A DNA stretch of 23,790 nucleotides from RXOA01 sp964554715 (lineage in GTDB: Bacteria; Bipolaricaulota; Bipolaricaulia; UBA7950; UBA9294): positions 1 through 23,790 of the forward strand of contig CAZKPU010000028.1 of NCBI GenBank assembly GCA_964554715.1. The letters run 5' to 3'. Positions 5,793-13,731 of the stretch are shown here, one piece after another. The position numbers were made by a program, and so were the translations under genes. Within the stretch, counting starts at the first letter, position 1. The number at the start of each line of letters is the position of its first letter. The notes beneath the pieces are model-generated. The model saw nothing but the letters and a program-made list of their open reading frames with translations, did no database searches and was not told the origin of the DNA.

Positions 5793-6524
5793 CTAGGGGA
5801 ATAATCCCCCGTTTACGCCAATGACTTGCCCAGTTATATAGGAAGCCCGATGCGAAAGCAAGAACGCCGCAACGTCGGCAATTTCCTTTGGTTCTGCAAC
5901 GCGTCCGAGCGGAATCCTCTCCACCAGCTTCTCCCTCCAATCCTCGCCAAGCCCCGCGGTCATGTCGGTAGCAACGAACCCCGGCGCAAGCACGTTGACA
6001 CGAAGCCCTCGACCGCCCACCTCCTTGGCGAGGCTGCGAACCATCCCCTCCAATCCGGCCTTTGCCGCTGCGTAGTTTGCCTGACCCGCGTTCCCCATTT
6101 CGCCGACCACGGAACCGATGCAGACGATCGCGCCGTTCCGTGAGCGCATCAATGTCCGTAGCAGCGTGTGGATGCACAGGTAGGCTCCCTTCAAGTTGAC
6201 GTCAAGCACATCGTCCCACAACGTCTCCTTGAGTCGCAGCATCGCCCGATCCCTGACAATCCCTGCGTTGCAGACGAGGAAATCGACGTGCCCGTCTTGC
6301 TCCAAGACACGCTCCGCCGCGGCGGCGACACTCGCGGAACTCGATACATCCACGCGGGCGAAGCGACACGCGGGCAGCGTAGAAGCAAGAGCGGCTCCGG
6401 CTTCCTCGTTGCGTGCCCAGATCCACGTCGTGCATCCCTCGGCGCTGAGCCGTTCTACGATCGCTCTTCCGATTCCTCGGGTACCGCCTGTGACGACGGC
6501 GACTCGGTGTTCGAACTCGCCCAT
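5793..6524 (-). CDS. fabG: 3-oxoacyl-[acyl-carrier-protein] reductase
   Basis: This 243-residue short-chain dehydrogenase reduces beta-ketoacyl-ACP with NADPH in the fatty acid elongation cycle. Visible are the Rossmann motif V-T-G-G-T-R-G-I-G-R near residue 10; the N-A-G motif (L-V-C-N-A-G-I-V-R-D); the catalytic serine in G-S-V-V-G-E-M-G; the Y-A-A-A-K pair; P-G-F-V-A-T-D-M-T; and the terminal I-T-G-Q-V-I-G-V-N-G-G. The ATG at 6524 is preceded by GAGGAGG at good spacing. The start lies inside the 3' end of fabD (about 70 nt overlap), which is unusually long but supported by the ribosome site and the conserved N-terminus. The gap to acpP is 32 nt. Confidence 0.93.
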   Translation of the reverse strand: MGEFEHRVAVVTGGTRGIGRAIVERLSAEGCTTWIWARNEEAGAALASTLPACRFARVDVSSSASVAAAAERVLEQDGHVDFLVCNAGIVRDRAMLRLKETLWDDVLDVNLKGAYLCIHTLLRTLMRSRNGAIVCIGSVVGEMGNAGQANYAAAKAGLEGMVRSLAKEVGGRGLRVNVLAPGFVATDMTAGLGEDWREKLVERIPLGRVAEPKEIADVAAFLLSHRASYITGQVIGVNGGLFP

Positions 6525-7393
6525 TCCTTCGCCTCCTCGTAGCTGAGGTATGCCAGTCCCGCTTCGTTGCGTTTTCCGATCCCGGCAAGCACCGCCCCCG
6601 GACCGACTTCGACAGCGTGCGTAACCCCTTCGGAACGCAGGGTTTGCAGGACCGACATCCATTCGACACTCGATGTCATCTGCGACAACATGAGTTCCTT
6701 CAGACGCTTCCCGCTCCGTACGACTTCACCCGTCACGGAGGATACGACGGGTACCACCGGATCCCCGAAGCGGAACGATTGGATCGTCGTCCTCAGCTGC
6801 CGCTCGGCAGCGCTCATCAGCGGAGAGTGGAACGGCCCCGAGACAGCTAGACGGATCGCTCTGCCTCCGGCAGAAGCAGCCCATGCCGCAACCTCGCTCA
6901 GTGCGTCGGACTCTCCCGAAATCACCGTCTGTTTCGGACTGTTCCGGTTGGCGACGACCACCCGTCCTTCGCTTCGACGGCACAGCTCTTCCACCGCCGC
7001 GGTGTCCAGTTTCACGATCGCCATCATCCCTCCGGCGACCTCGTCCATCAGGCTTCCGCGGTGGATCACAATCCGCAGAGCATCCAGCGGATCGAGAACA
7101 CCGGACACAACAAGCGCCGGATACTCACCAAGACTGTGTCCGGCAACAGTGTGGCAGGCAGCGCCTGCCTGCTGAAGATCATCGGCTTTGAGTAAGCAGT
7201 CCACGAGAATCAACGGTTGTGCCGCGCGCGTTCGCGACCTGTCCGACGCGTCTGATTCGTTCAGAAGCGCCAACAAATCGAGCCCCGATTCGAGCGCCGC
7301 TCCGATCAAACGTCTTGCAAGAGCCGTATCCGGCCATCGCGAACTCGGAAGCGTTCCTTGACCGGGAAAGATCCATGCGGGAATGAAGCTCAT
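6455..7393 (-). CDS. fabD: Malonyl-CoA:ACP transacylase
   Basis: The 312-residue enzyme moves malonyl groups from CoA to ACP. The N-terminal F-P-G-Q-G, the nucleophile motif G-H-S-L-G-E-Y (Ser87) and G-P-F-H-S-P-L-M with the catalytic histidine are all present, as is the V-E-V-G-P-G signature near the C-terminus. The ATG at 7393 follows GGGAGGGTGAC. The last ~30 residues (rich in E and S) extend past the usual domain end and overlap fabG. The gene lies 20 nt after fabH in the same operon. Confidence 0.93.
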   Translation of the reverse strand: MSFIPAWIFPGQGTLPSSRWPDTALARRLIGAALESGLDLLALLNESDASDRSRTRAAQPLILVDCLLKADDLQQAGAACHTVAGHSLGEYPALVVSGVLDPLDALRIVIHRGSLMDEVAGGMMAIVKLDTAAVEELCRRSEGRVVVANRNSPKQTVISGESDALSEVAAWAASAGGRAIRLAVSGPFHSPLMSAAERQLRTTIQSFRFGDPVVPVVSSVTGEVVRSGKRLKELMLSQMTSSVEWMSVLQTLRSEGVTHAVEVGPGAVLAGIGKRNEAGLAYLSYEEAKEWASSNTESPSSQAVPEESEERS

Positions 7394-7413
7394 GTCACCC
7401 TCCCCGACTGATA

Positions 7414-8400
7414 CTACATCTGAGCGATGACCGCCCCGAAACACGCACCGGCGCCAAACGCCGTCATCAGCACCCGATCACCGGACTTGATCCGCCCGTC
7501 GCGGACCGCCTCATCGAGAGCGATCGGGATCGAAGCCGTTGATGTGTTGGCCACACGATCAAGGTTGACAATGACACGCTCCGGATGGATGCCGATCCGC
7601 CGCACAAGCGACTCGATGATCCGCAGGTTCGCTTGATGCGGAATCAGCCAATCCACTTGATCGAGCGTCATCCCCGCGCTGTCGAGAGCCTCCAACGAAG
7701 CCCGCGCCATCATCGAGACGGCGCTCCGATACACCCCGGCGCCTTCCATCTTGATGAAGTGCTGCCGCCGCTCCACCGTCTCGTGGCTGGCGGGGCTCTG
7801 TGTTCCACCCGCCGGTAGATGGAGAAGCATCGCCTTGCTGTGATCGCCGTGAATCGACGTGCCGAGAACTCCCCCCTGTTGGTTCTCCCCTCTCTCCATC
7901 ACCACGGCACCAGCCCCATCGCCGAACAAGACACACGTCTTTCTGTCCGTCCAGTCGGTCATTCGCGACAGCGCCTCGATGCCAACAAGCAAGAGACACT
8001 TGCAGACACCGGCACGTAGAAGACCGTCTGCCACGGCCATCCCGTAGACAAACCCCGAACAGCCGGCCTTGATGTCGAAGAACGGACTGTCCCCCAATCC
8101 GACGCCCGCGGCGATAAAAGGTGACGTTCCAGGAAGGATCATCTCGGGGAAGTTCGTTGCAACGATCAAGAGGTCGATCTCCTCAACGCCCCGCCCGGCA
8201 GATGCCAGTGCATCCTTTGCCGCAGCGATCCCCAGTTCGGATACGTGTTCACCCTCTCCGAGGATGTGTCTTGAGCGAATCCCCGTCCGTTGAAGGATCC
8301 ACTCGTTCGACGTATCGACCAGATGTTCAAGTTCCTCGTTGCTCACAGCCCTTTGAGGCAGTCGGCTCCCCGTACCCAGAATCCGTGCATGTGCAGTCAC
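7414..8400 (-). CDS. fabH: 3-oxoacyl-[acyl-carrier-protein] synthase III
   Basis: The 328-residue condensing enzyme starts fatty acid synthesis by joining an acyl-CoA primer to malonyl-ACP. The nucleophile is Cys114 in D-I-K-A-G-C-S-G-F-V-Y. The catalytic His lies in W-L-I-P-H-Q-A-N-L-R and the Asn in V-A-N-T-S-T-A-S-I-P, both as in known FabH. The C-terminal G-A-G-A-C-F-G-A pattern fits too. The start codon is GTG, sharing GTGA with the plsX stop, so the two genes are likely translationally coupled. Primer specificity (acetyl or branched) cannot be told. Confidence 0.95.
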   Translation of the reverse strand: MTAHARILGTGSRLPQRAVSNEELEHLVDTSNEWILQRTGIRSRHILGEGEHVSELGIAAAKDALASAGRGVEEIDLLIVATNFPEMILPGTSPFIAAGVGLGDSPFFDIKAGCSGFVYGMAVADGLLRAGVCKCLLLVGIEALSRMTDWTDRKTCVLFGDGAGAVVMERGENQQGGVLGTSIHGDHSKAMLLHLPAGGTQSPASHETVERRQHFIKMEGAGVYRSAVSMMARASLEALDSAGMTLDQVDWLIPHQANLRIIESLVRRIGIHPERVIVNLDRVANTSTASIPIALDEAVRDGRIKSGDRVLMTAFGAGACFGAVIAQM

Positions 8401-9401
8401 GCAGCCTTCCCTTCAACCGATTCCGCCAGATGTGTTCGCATCCCCGAAGACACGGCAAGGCGAGCGACGTCGATCGCGCCCAGGATGGCGTCGGCGTTCG
8501 AGCGACCGTGGGCCACGATCACGACACCGTCGACGCCGAGCAGCGGTGCGCCTCCCCTGCTTTGGTAGTCAAGTCTTCCGACAAGCTGTCGAAGCACCGG
8601 CCGCAAGAGCAACGCACCGAGTTTCGCGCGCACACTCGACTTCAATCCTGCCTTCAACAGCGAAACGATGGCTCCCACTCCACCTTCGGTCGCCTTCAGG
8701 AAGACATTCCCGACGAACCCGTCACAAACGACCACATCGACGGGCCGGCCGGTCAACAGCTGATGCGATTCTACATTGCCCGCAAATGCGATGGGAGCTG
8801 CTTCAAGCATCGAGTAGGTCTTCGAAGCTAGGCGGTTTCCCTTTCCCTGCTCTTCTCCGATGCTCAACAGCCCCACGCTCGGATCGGCAATCCCCATGAC
8901 ATCACGAGCGTAGATCGAACCCATCGACGCGAACTGAACCAGGTGTTCCGGCTCGCAATCGACCGTTGCCCCGACATCGATCAGGGCGAAGTCGTCCCCG
9001 CGAACCGACGGAAGATGAGCGACCAGGCCGGGGCGTGGAATCCCGTGAATCCGCCCGAGGACGAACAGGCTACCTGCGACAGCTGCACCCGTATTGCCGG
9101 GTGACACCAGCGCGTCTCCCGCTCCATCCCGAAGCGCACACAACCCACGCATCATCGATGAGTCTTTCTTGTTGCGAACCGCCCACACGGGAGGATCGTC
9201 CATTCGAATAACGGATTCTGAAGCGACAACGGAGAACTTCGATCCTTCGTGGACGCCTTGTTTCTTCAACGATGAGCGGACAGCTGCGGGATCGCCGACA
9301 AAGGCAACGTCTAAGTCGAACTTCCGCCCGGCCAAGATCCCACCTTCGATCAACGCATCGGGGGGTTGATCCCCCCCCATGACATCCAGAATGATTTGCA
9401 T
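8397..9401 (-). CDS. plsX: Phosphate acyltransferase PlsX
   Basis: This 334-residue enzyme converts acyl-ACP to acyl-phosphate, the first step towards phosphatidic acid with PlsY. Family signatures are D-V-M-G-G-D (7-12), V-S-P-G-N-T-G-A near 110, D-V-G-A-T-V-D-C, and V-V-V-C-D-G-F-V-G-N-V-F-L-K. Its position at the head of fabH-fabD-fabG-acpP is the common bacterial arrangement. The ATG at 9401 has a modest AGGT ribosome site. It lies 53 nt downstream of tRNA-Leu and no separate promoter is obvious in between, so it may be read from the tRNA promoter. Confidence 0.95.
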   Translation of the reverse strand: MQIILDVMGGDQPPDALIEGGILAGRKFDLDVAFVGDPAAVRSSLKKQGVHEGSKFSVVASESVIRMDDPPVWAVRNKKDSSMMRGLCALRDGAGDALVSPGNTGAAVAGSLFVLGRIHGIPRPGLVAHLPSVRGDDFALIDVGATVDCEPEHLVQFASMGSIYARDVMGIADPSVGLLSIGEEQGKGNRLASKTYSMLEAAPIAFAGNVESHQLLTGRPVDVVVCDGFVGNVFLKATEGGVGAIVSLLKAGLKSSVRAKLGALLLRPVLRQLVGRLDYQSRGGAPLLGVDGVVIVAHGRSNADAILGAIDVARLAVSSGMRTHLAESVEGKAA

Positions 9402-9454
9402 AGCTAACCTGCTTGGATTCTTTGGAAGCGAGGTCGAGCCTTCGAGGATTCGTT

Positions 9455-9542
9455 TGGTGCCGAGGGCGGGACTTGAACCCGCACGAACATAATGTTCACA
9501 TGGCCCTCAACCATGCGCGTCTGCCAATTCCGCCACCTCGGC
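9455..9542 (-). tRNA. tRNA-Leu(GAG)
   Basis: The minus strand folds as a class II tRNA. The acceptor GCCGAGG (9542-9536) pairs with CCTCGGC. The D loop has AATTGGCAGA, the anticodon loop is TTGAGGG (anticodon GAG), and a long variable arm GTGAACATTATGTTCGT follows. The T arm is GCGGG/TTCAAGT/CCCGC. The discriminator is A and CCA (9457-9455) is encoded. Confidence 0.97.
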
Positions 9543-9552
9543 GATGACCATG

Positions 9553-9581
9553 ATGTTAGCCCAGTGTCCAGCCTTCCGCAA
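9553..9581 (-). promoter_or_regulatory. Candidate promoter of tRNA-Leu and the fatty acid operon
   Basis: TTGCGG (9581-9576), a 17-nt spacer and TAACAT (9558-9553) end 10 nt before the tRNA. Matches to consensus are only 3/6 and 4/6. A similar TTGCGG box is found at the DUF1573 gene. Confidence 0.4.
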
Positions 9582-9617
9582 CAGGTGTGCAAGGAAGCGC
9601 GCGGCACTTGTCCCTAC

Positions 9618-9646
9618 TTGTCTCTCGTGACCAATCGCCTTATGAT
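9618..9646 (+). promoter_or_regulatory. Promoter of the VWA-domain protein gene
   Basis: TTGTCT (9618-9623), a 17-nt spacer and TATGAT (9641-9646). Transcription would start near 9653, leaving an ~80-nt leader before the ATG at 9734. It stands back to back with the tRNA-Leu promoter. Confidence 0.6.
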
Positions 9647-9733
9647 GACGAGGCCCTGTGGAAACGACACAGAATGACATACAGCAAGAATCGACAGGGT
9701 GGTTTCGTCGCTTGAGTCTTGGGAGGTGGTTTC

Positions 9734-11170
9734 ATGAGACGGGCCCCTCGTTTCATCGGTGGGCTTGCAGCCTGTCTGATGATCGTTTTCTTCTGTGTTT
9801 TCGCTGTTGTGGCTCAGGCCACGACCTATGCCGGCGTTACCTTTCCGTTGGGAGATGTCGCTTTTGCCGACCGTGCTGTTTCCTACGTCGAAGGAAGTTG
9901 CGTCCGGTGTGCGTTCAATGATCCCGAAGCCGCACTCGGTCCGCCCGATTGTGGCAACGATTCCTGTCTGTCGTGCGGAAGCTGTGATCCCTGTGCTGTA
10001 TCACTCGGTTTTCGCCTCAGCGAAATCGATCTGCGGGCCTATCTTATCCTTGAATTCGTCGACAATCGGCTCCTCGATCAGCCCGGGGACGATCTCTTCA
10101 TCTACGGCACGAATGATCACCCATGCCGCGTTGAGATCAGTGAAAACGGCAGTTCGTACATCCAAGTCGGTGAAGTCACCGGCTGTCCGGCTGCGATCGA
10201 CATCGGCCCATACGTCAGTCCTCAACAGCAGTTCCGTTTCGTCCGTTTGAGCGATGTTCCCGCCGATGAGGATTTTTCACCTTGCCCGGGACCTTCGATC
10301 GACGCCGTCGGCGCGATGGGGATTGCGATCGCCCAAAGCACGGTGACAGAGTTTGCCGGTACGTTCGAGTTTTCGAGCAGCGGGCGTCTACAACTTTCGC
10401 TGGTGGGGTCACGGTCATCGATTCTGATCATCCTCGACACATCTTCGAGCATGAGCGACGCTTTCGAAGGCTCAACCAAGATCGACATCGCCAAGTCGGT
10501 TCTGATCGATCTGCTGCCGAGCATCCCCAGCGATGCATCGGTCGGACTCCGTGTCTTCGGCGGACAATGCGATACTACGCGGCAGGTATTCCCTGTGGAG
10601 CCGCTTGATCGGGCCCGGCTCGAACAGCAGATCGCAACCGTGGAATCAAGAGGCCGTACACCGCTTGCGTTCAATCTGACGGAAGCACGCGAGGATCTCC
10701 GCGGTATCTTCGGCGGAGCGCTGTTGCTCGTCGTGAGTGACGGACGTGACACATGCGGAGGCACTCCCGCTGCCGCAGCAGCAGATCTGGCACGATCGGT
10801 TCCGAACCTTGAGATCTATGTCGTCGGTTTCGACCTTGCCGACGATCCTCAAGCCCGTGAGGAACTGATGGCGATTGCCGATGTCGGAAACGGCACGTAT
10901 CGAGCAGCGGAGACCGGAGCGGAACTGCTTCTCGCGCTCGAGGAGTCGCTCCAACTGCGCTACGCCATCTACGACGAGCAAGGGGTCGAGATCTACTCGG
11001 GGATCATCGGCGACGCCGGCCCGGAGGATCTTGATGTCGGTGAGTACCGGATCGTCATTCAGACAACTCCGAACCCGATCGAACGGACCGTCGAGGTCCT
11101 GCCCGATCAAACCACGCGGATCACGATTGATCCGGCGACGGGTGCCGTTAATGCAGTCGTTGTGCCATAA
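9734..11170 (+). CDS. Secreted von Willebrand factor A domain protein with Cys-rich N-terminal domain
   Basis: The 478-residue protein has a basic start (MRRAPR), a hydrophobic segment and a likely signal cleavage after V-V-A-Q-A. Residues ~45-80 carry closely spaced cysteines (C-V-R-C, C-G-N-D-S-C-L-S-C-G-S-C-D-P-C), then a beta-rich module (L-I-L-E-F-V-D-N-R-L...V-E-I-S-E-N-G-S-S-Y) reminiscent of discoidin-like carbohydrate/adhesion domains. The VWA domain covers about 228-400, with an intact MIDAS motif D-T-S-S-S-M-S from Asp235 and a second metal loop at S-D-G-R-D-T. The C-terminus is beta-rich. Such proteins bind ligands through a metal ion outside the cell; the ligand is unknown. GGGAGGTGG precedes the ATG. 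It stands alone, with its own promoter and terminator. Confidence 0.82.
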   Translation: MRRAPRFIGGLAACLMIVFFCVFAVVAQATTYAGVTFPLGDVAFADRAVSYVEGSCVRCAFNDPEAALGPPDCGNDSCLSCGSCDPCAVSLGFRLSEIDLRAYLILEFVDNRLLDQPGDDLFIYGTNDHPCRVEISENGSSYIQVGEVTGCPAAIDIGPYVSPQQQFRFVRLSDVPADEDFSPCPGPSIDAVGAMGIAIAQSTVTEFAGTFEFSSSGRLQLSLVGSRSSILIILDTSSSMSDAFEGSTKIDIAKSVLIDLLPSIPSDASVGLRVFGGQCDTTRQVFPVEPLDRARLEQQIATVESRGRTPLAFNLTEAREDLRGIFGGALLLVVSDGRDTCGGTPAAAAADLARSVPNLEIYVVGFDLADDPQAREELMAIADVGNGTYRAAETGAELLLALEESLQLRYAIYDEQGVEIYSGIIGDAGPEDLDVGEYRIVIQTTPNPIERTVEVLPDQTTRITIDPATGAVNAVVVP

Positions 11171-11215
11171 GGAGACGATTCGCCGCATATCGTTCGGAAG
11201 AGCTTCGGAAATGCG

Positions 11216-11260
11216 CAACCTGAGCCGACCCTGTGGGTTCGCTCAGGTTGTGTGTTTCTT
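11216..11260 (+). terminator. Rho-independent terminator after the VWA gene, possibly bidirectional
   Basis: CAACCTGAGC (11216-11225) pairs perfectly with GCTCAGGTTG (11241-11250), followed by TGTGTTTCTTG. The convergent minus-strand gene ends at 11262, so the hairpin may serve both directions; its plus-strand tail is the more T-rich. Confidence 0.7.
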
Positions 11261-11261
11261 G

Positions 11262-12008
11262 TTACAGGAATACGCCTCCATCAACCGCGAGGACGGCACC
11301 TGTAATGTAGGATGCCTCGTCCGAGACCAGGAATGACACCGCGTTTGCGACATCCTCGGCCGTTCCCAGTCTGGCAAGCGGGATCTTGCCCACCGCCTCC
11401 GCCGGACTGTGGTCACCACCAGCGATGAACCCAGGGTTGACCGCGTTCACACGGATGTTGTTCGCACCTTCGGTCTTTGCCAGCGTCAGTGTGAGCGCCA
11501 CCACGCCTTCCTTTGCGATGACGTACGGCAAGGCATGGGGCGCTGCACGAGCAATCCCCGCCCGTGCAACCGCGAAATTCACAATCGCCCCCCCGCGCGG
11601 CCGCATCACGGGGATGATCTCCCGACAGCAAAGCATCGTGCTCATGAGGTTGCTGCGGAGCATCCGCTCCCACACATCAACCGTGGTCCGCCCGATCGGT
11701 TGATCCTCGAAATCGCCCACCGCGTTGATCCACGCACGCACCTCCCCGAAGCCCGCTGCCTCTTGCACGATGCGTTTCACATCCGCCTCTACAGTGACAT
11801 CTCCGTGAAGATGTGCGAGCCGACCGCTCTCGCATCGGTCGACATCGCCCCGATGGACCACGGAACGACCGGCGGACGTTCGCCCCCTTCTTGCCTCCGG
11901 ATCTCTATGGACGACAGCCACATGAAACCCATCCCTCGTCAGGCGTCGGGCAATCGCCGCACCCAGTCCCCTTGTTCCGCCGGTCACGACGGCAACGCGT
12001 TGGATCAT
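11262..12008 (-). CDS. Short-chain dehydrogenase/reductase fold protein lacking the catalytic serine
   Basis: The 248-residue protein is FabG-like: V-T-G-G-T-R-G-L-G-A at residue 9, an N-A-V-G motif, Asn120, Y-V-I-A-K (Tyr162, Lys166), P-G-F-I-A-G-G and a terminal I-T-G-A-V-L-A-V-D-G-G. Where classical members have the catalytic serine, about 13 residues before the tyrosine, this protein reads N-F-A-V-A-R-A-G-I-A with no Ser or Thr. An insertion of charged residues (about 39-60, R-R-G-R-T-S...R-C-E-S-G-R) lengthens the cofactor-selecting region. The substrate and activity are unknown. Its ATG overlaps the TGA of the preceding small gene (ATGA), so it is likely coupled to it and to the sigma factor gene. 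Confidence 0.82.
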   Translation of the reverse strand: MIQRVAVVTGGTRGLGAAIARRLTRDGFHVAVVHRDPEARRGRTSAGRSVVHRGDVDRCESGRLAHLHGDVTVEADVKRIVQEAAGFGEVRAWINAVGDFEDQPIGRTTVDVWERMLRSNLMSTMLCCREIIPVMRPRGGAIVNFAVARAGIARAAPHALPYVIAKEGVVALTLTLAKTEGANNIRVNAVNPGFIAGGDHSPAEAVGKIPLARLGTAEDVANAVSFLVSDEASYITGAVLAVDGGVFL

Positions 12009-12280
12009 TCTTGCACCGAGAGCGCCTCGACAACGGCCAGAATGTCGGTACGTACCAGATCCAGCTGCGCCGACAACTCCGCATGGTCGATAGAGGCAAG
12101 CTGAAGAAGAGGATCGGTCGAGGCCGACTCAAGATAGGCATCGATCTCGGAGATCACCCCGGTAAGCTCCTCGATCCCTTCCCTGCACTTCTCGTCCTCG
12201 ATGAGCATCACACCGGCACGAAGCCGTTCTGTGGCTCGTCCGATCAGTGTCAGCAAATCCTGTTGGTTTGTTCCGTTCAC
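12005..12280 (-). CDS. Small helical protein of unknown function
   Basis: The 91-residue acidic protein is predicted from composition to be almost entirely helical, with heptad-like spacing of L/I/V (L-L-T-L-I-G-R-A-T-E-R-L, I-E-E-L-T-G-V-I-S-E-I, L-D-L-V-R-T-D-I-L-A-V-V). There is one Cys and no membrane segment. I do not recognise the family. The start is GTG at 12280, with GGAGC about 10 nt upstream. It sits 29 nt after the sigma factor gene and overlaps the SDR gene by 4 nt. The position directly after an alternative sigma factor would suit a sigma regulator or a small chaperone (FlgN/FliS-like proteins are similar in size), but nothing in the sequence proves either. Confidence 0.7.
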   Translation of the reverse strand: MNGTNQQDLLTLIGRATERLRAGVMLIEDEKCREGIEELTGVISEIDAYLESASTDPLLQLASIDHAELSAQLDLVRTDILAVVEALSVQE

Positions 12281-12309
12281 AGACGTCAGCTCCTACGAGA
12301 GGATTGTGC

Positions 12310-13125
12310 CTAGTCCGACAGGTTTTCAGTTGTATCCGGGCCGGCCCCATGATCAAGCTTCTCCTGCAGTTCCCGAAGGGTTCTCTCCTTCATCCGGGAC
12401 ACCTGACGTTGCGAGATGCCAAGGGAATCACCGACCTGCGTTTGCGTCCGTCCTTGATAGAACAACCCCTCGATCACCTGTCGCTGGAGATCGGCAAGGC
12501 TTTCGATCGCAACCGCGATCCTTGCCCGCATATCAAACGAGAGATCTCCTTCCGAGGGCCGCAGCCGTTCGAGGCGCGGCGGCGCGGGGTTGGGATCCTC
12601 GTGTCTCCGCTCGCTGTCGATCGAGACGTACGTCATCGACTTCCTGCCCCGTAGCAACTCGCTCAGCTGCTCCTCGCTCAGTTCCACCCGGCTTGCCAGT
12701 TCAGCGATGGTCGGAGGTCGGCCAGCGTTTTGGAAGAACTCCTCTTCCACCTGATTCACACGGCGGTTCATCGTCTGAACCCACTGCGGAATCCGCACCG
12801 TCGTGTGCTTGTCGCGGATGTAGTGTCGAATCTCCCCTTTGATCAGGTGTGTAGCGTATGTTGAGAAGCGGATATTCCGTGCCAAGTCGAAGTTGGCAAC
12901 AGCGTTGACAAGACCGATGTAGCCCGCCTGAACAAGATCCTCGAACGCCTCACCGGAATTCAGGTATCCATGCGCAATCGACTTCACGAGACCCACGTTC
13001 CGCCGGACAAGCGTTTCTCGGAGTTCACTTCGTGTTTGCTCAGAGGCTGTGTCCTCTCCGTCGGCAGAACGCAGCCGCGCAAGCAATTGCTCGTTGTTCA
13101 GCGTAGAAAAGCGCACTGTACTCAT
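12310..13125 (-). CDS. Group 3 sigma-70 factor (SigB/SigF/WhiG type)
   Basis: The 271-residue protein lacks sigma region 1. Region 2 is L-V-R-R-N-V-G-L-V-K-S-I-A ... F-E-D-L-V-Q-A-G-Y-I-G-L-V-N-A-V...F-D...F-S-T-Y-A-T-H-L-I-K-G-E-I-R-H-Y-I-R-D. Region 3 runs I-P-Q-W-V-Q-T-M-N-R-R-V to R-P-P-T-I-A-E-L-A. Region 4 ends with the helix-turn-helix T-Q-T-Q-V-G-D-S-L-G-I-S-Q-R-Q-V-S-R-M-K-E-R. The T-Y-A-T-H-L-I-K-G-E-I-R-H-Y element is typical of stress, sporulation or motility sigma factors. It should direct RNA polymerase to an alternative promoter class. The ATG at 13125 is chosen for homology of the N-terminus; the ribosome site (GGACGAC) is weak. Its regulon is not evident here. Confidence 0.9.
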   Translation of the reverse strand: MSTVRFSTLNNEQLLARLRSADGEDTASEQTRSELRETLVRRNVGLVKSIAHGYLNSGEAFEDLVQAGYIGLVNAVANFDLARNIRFSTYATHLIKGEIRHYIRDKHTTVRIPQWVQTMNRRVNQVEEEFFQNAGRPPTIAELASRVELSEEQLSELLRGRKSMTYVSIDSERRHEDPNPAPPRLERLRPSEGDLSFDMRARIAVAIESLADLQRQVIEGLFYQGRTQTQVGDSLGISQRQVSRMKERTLRELQEKLDHGAGPDTTENLSD

Positions 13126-13214
13126 CAGAAGTCGTCCTGCCCAACACCCTCCCCACATACAATACAAGAGATCCACGGCTCATCGAAGAGACACCCGTGA
13201 GAAACCCGACGGAA

Positions 13215-13697
13215 TCAGCCTCCCTGCAGAAGGTACACAAGACCGAACAACACGCTGATCACGGCAAGGATCCAACCGTCGCGGATCATGCCCTTCGCCG
13301 GCGCCGCATCCAGCGGCGACCGACATCCCTGCTCAAGGCATGCGTCGATCGCAGCGCGAAGCTCCAGGCGGTCGGCCAACTCCCCTCCGACAACCATTGT
13401 CCCCTGCCCGACAAACACGGTTGGCACGGCGAGCGCGTCCACATCGAAGCGCAATGCAAGCTCTTCGAGCAGGTCCAGGTTTCCTGGCTGCGTAATCTCA
13501 TACGAGCCGATGCTAAGCTCCGGATGCTCGGTCTCCATCTCGTCGAGAACCGTTCGGATCTTCTCGCAATCGGGACACCCTTCCTGGTGGAAGTAGAGCA
13601 CCAGCGGGTACAGTTCCTGGGCCCACGCGTTCCCCCCGACGACAGCAACCCCGATGACCACGGCAACAACCCATTTCAGCAAACTCGCCCTTCTCAT
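13215..13697 (-). CDS. Membrane-anchored extracytoplasmic thioredoxin-like protein
   Basis: The 160-residue protein has a signal sequence (M-R-R-A-S-L-L-K-W ... N-A-W-A-Q, cleavage near 26). A thioredoxin-like fold follows, with the redox motif C-P-D-C (41-44) after L-Y-F-H-Q-E-G and a cis-proline loop A-V-P-T-V-F-V-G. The last ~20 residues (W-I-L-A-V-I-S-V-L-F-G-L-V-Y-L-L) form a membrane helix. It is clearly paralogous to the first thioredoxin domain of the upstream membrane fusion: both have E-E-G/Q-E-G-C-x-x-C, P-E-L-x-I-x-x-Y-E-I and V-P-x-x-F-x-G. It probably accepts electrons from that CcdA-like partner and passes them to an extracytoplasmic substrate. The ribosome site AGGA is at 13704-13701. 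The gap to the upstream gene is 34 nt. Confidence 0.85.
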   Translation of the reverse strand: MRRASLLKWVVAVVIGVAVVGGNAWAQELYPLVLYFHQEGCPDCEKIRTVLDEMETEHPELSIGSYEITQPGNLDLLEELALRFDVDALAVPTVFVGQGTMVVGGELADRLELRAAIDACLEQGCRSPLDAAPAKGMIRDGWILAVISVLFGLVYLLQGG

Positions 13698-13731
13698 TGC
13701 GATCCTAGCTCCCTGAGTGTCCGATCCCCGG

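Noticed and set aside
12310..13176. Longer start for the sigma factor
   Set aside because: The extension before M-S-T-V-R-F is not sigma-like and runs into the upstream non-coding region. The ATG at 13125 gives a normal group 3 length.
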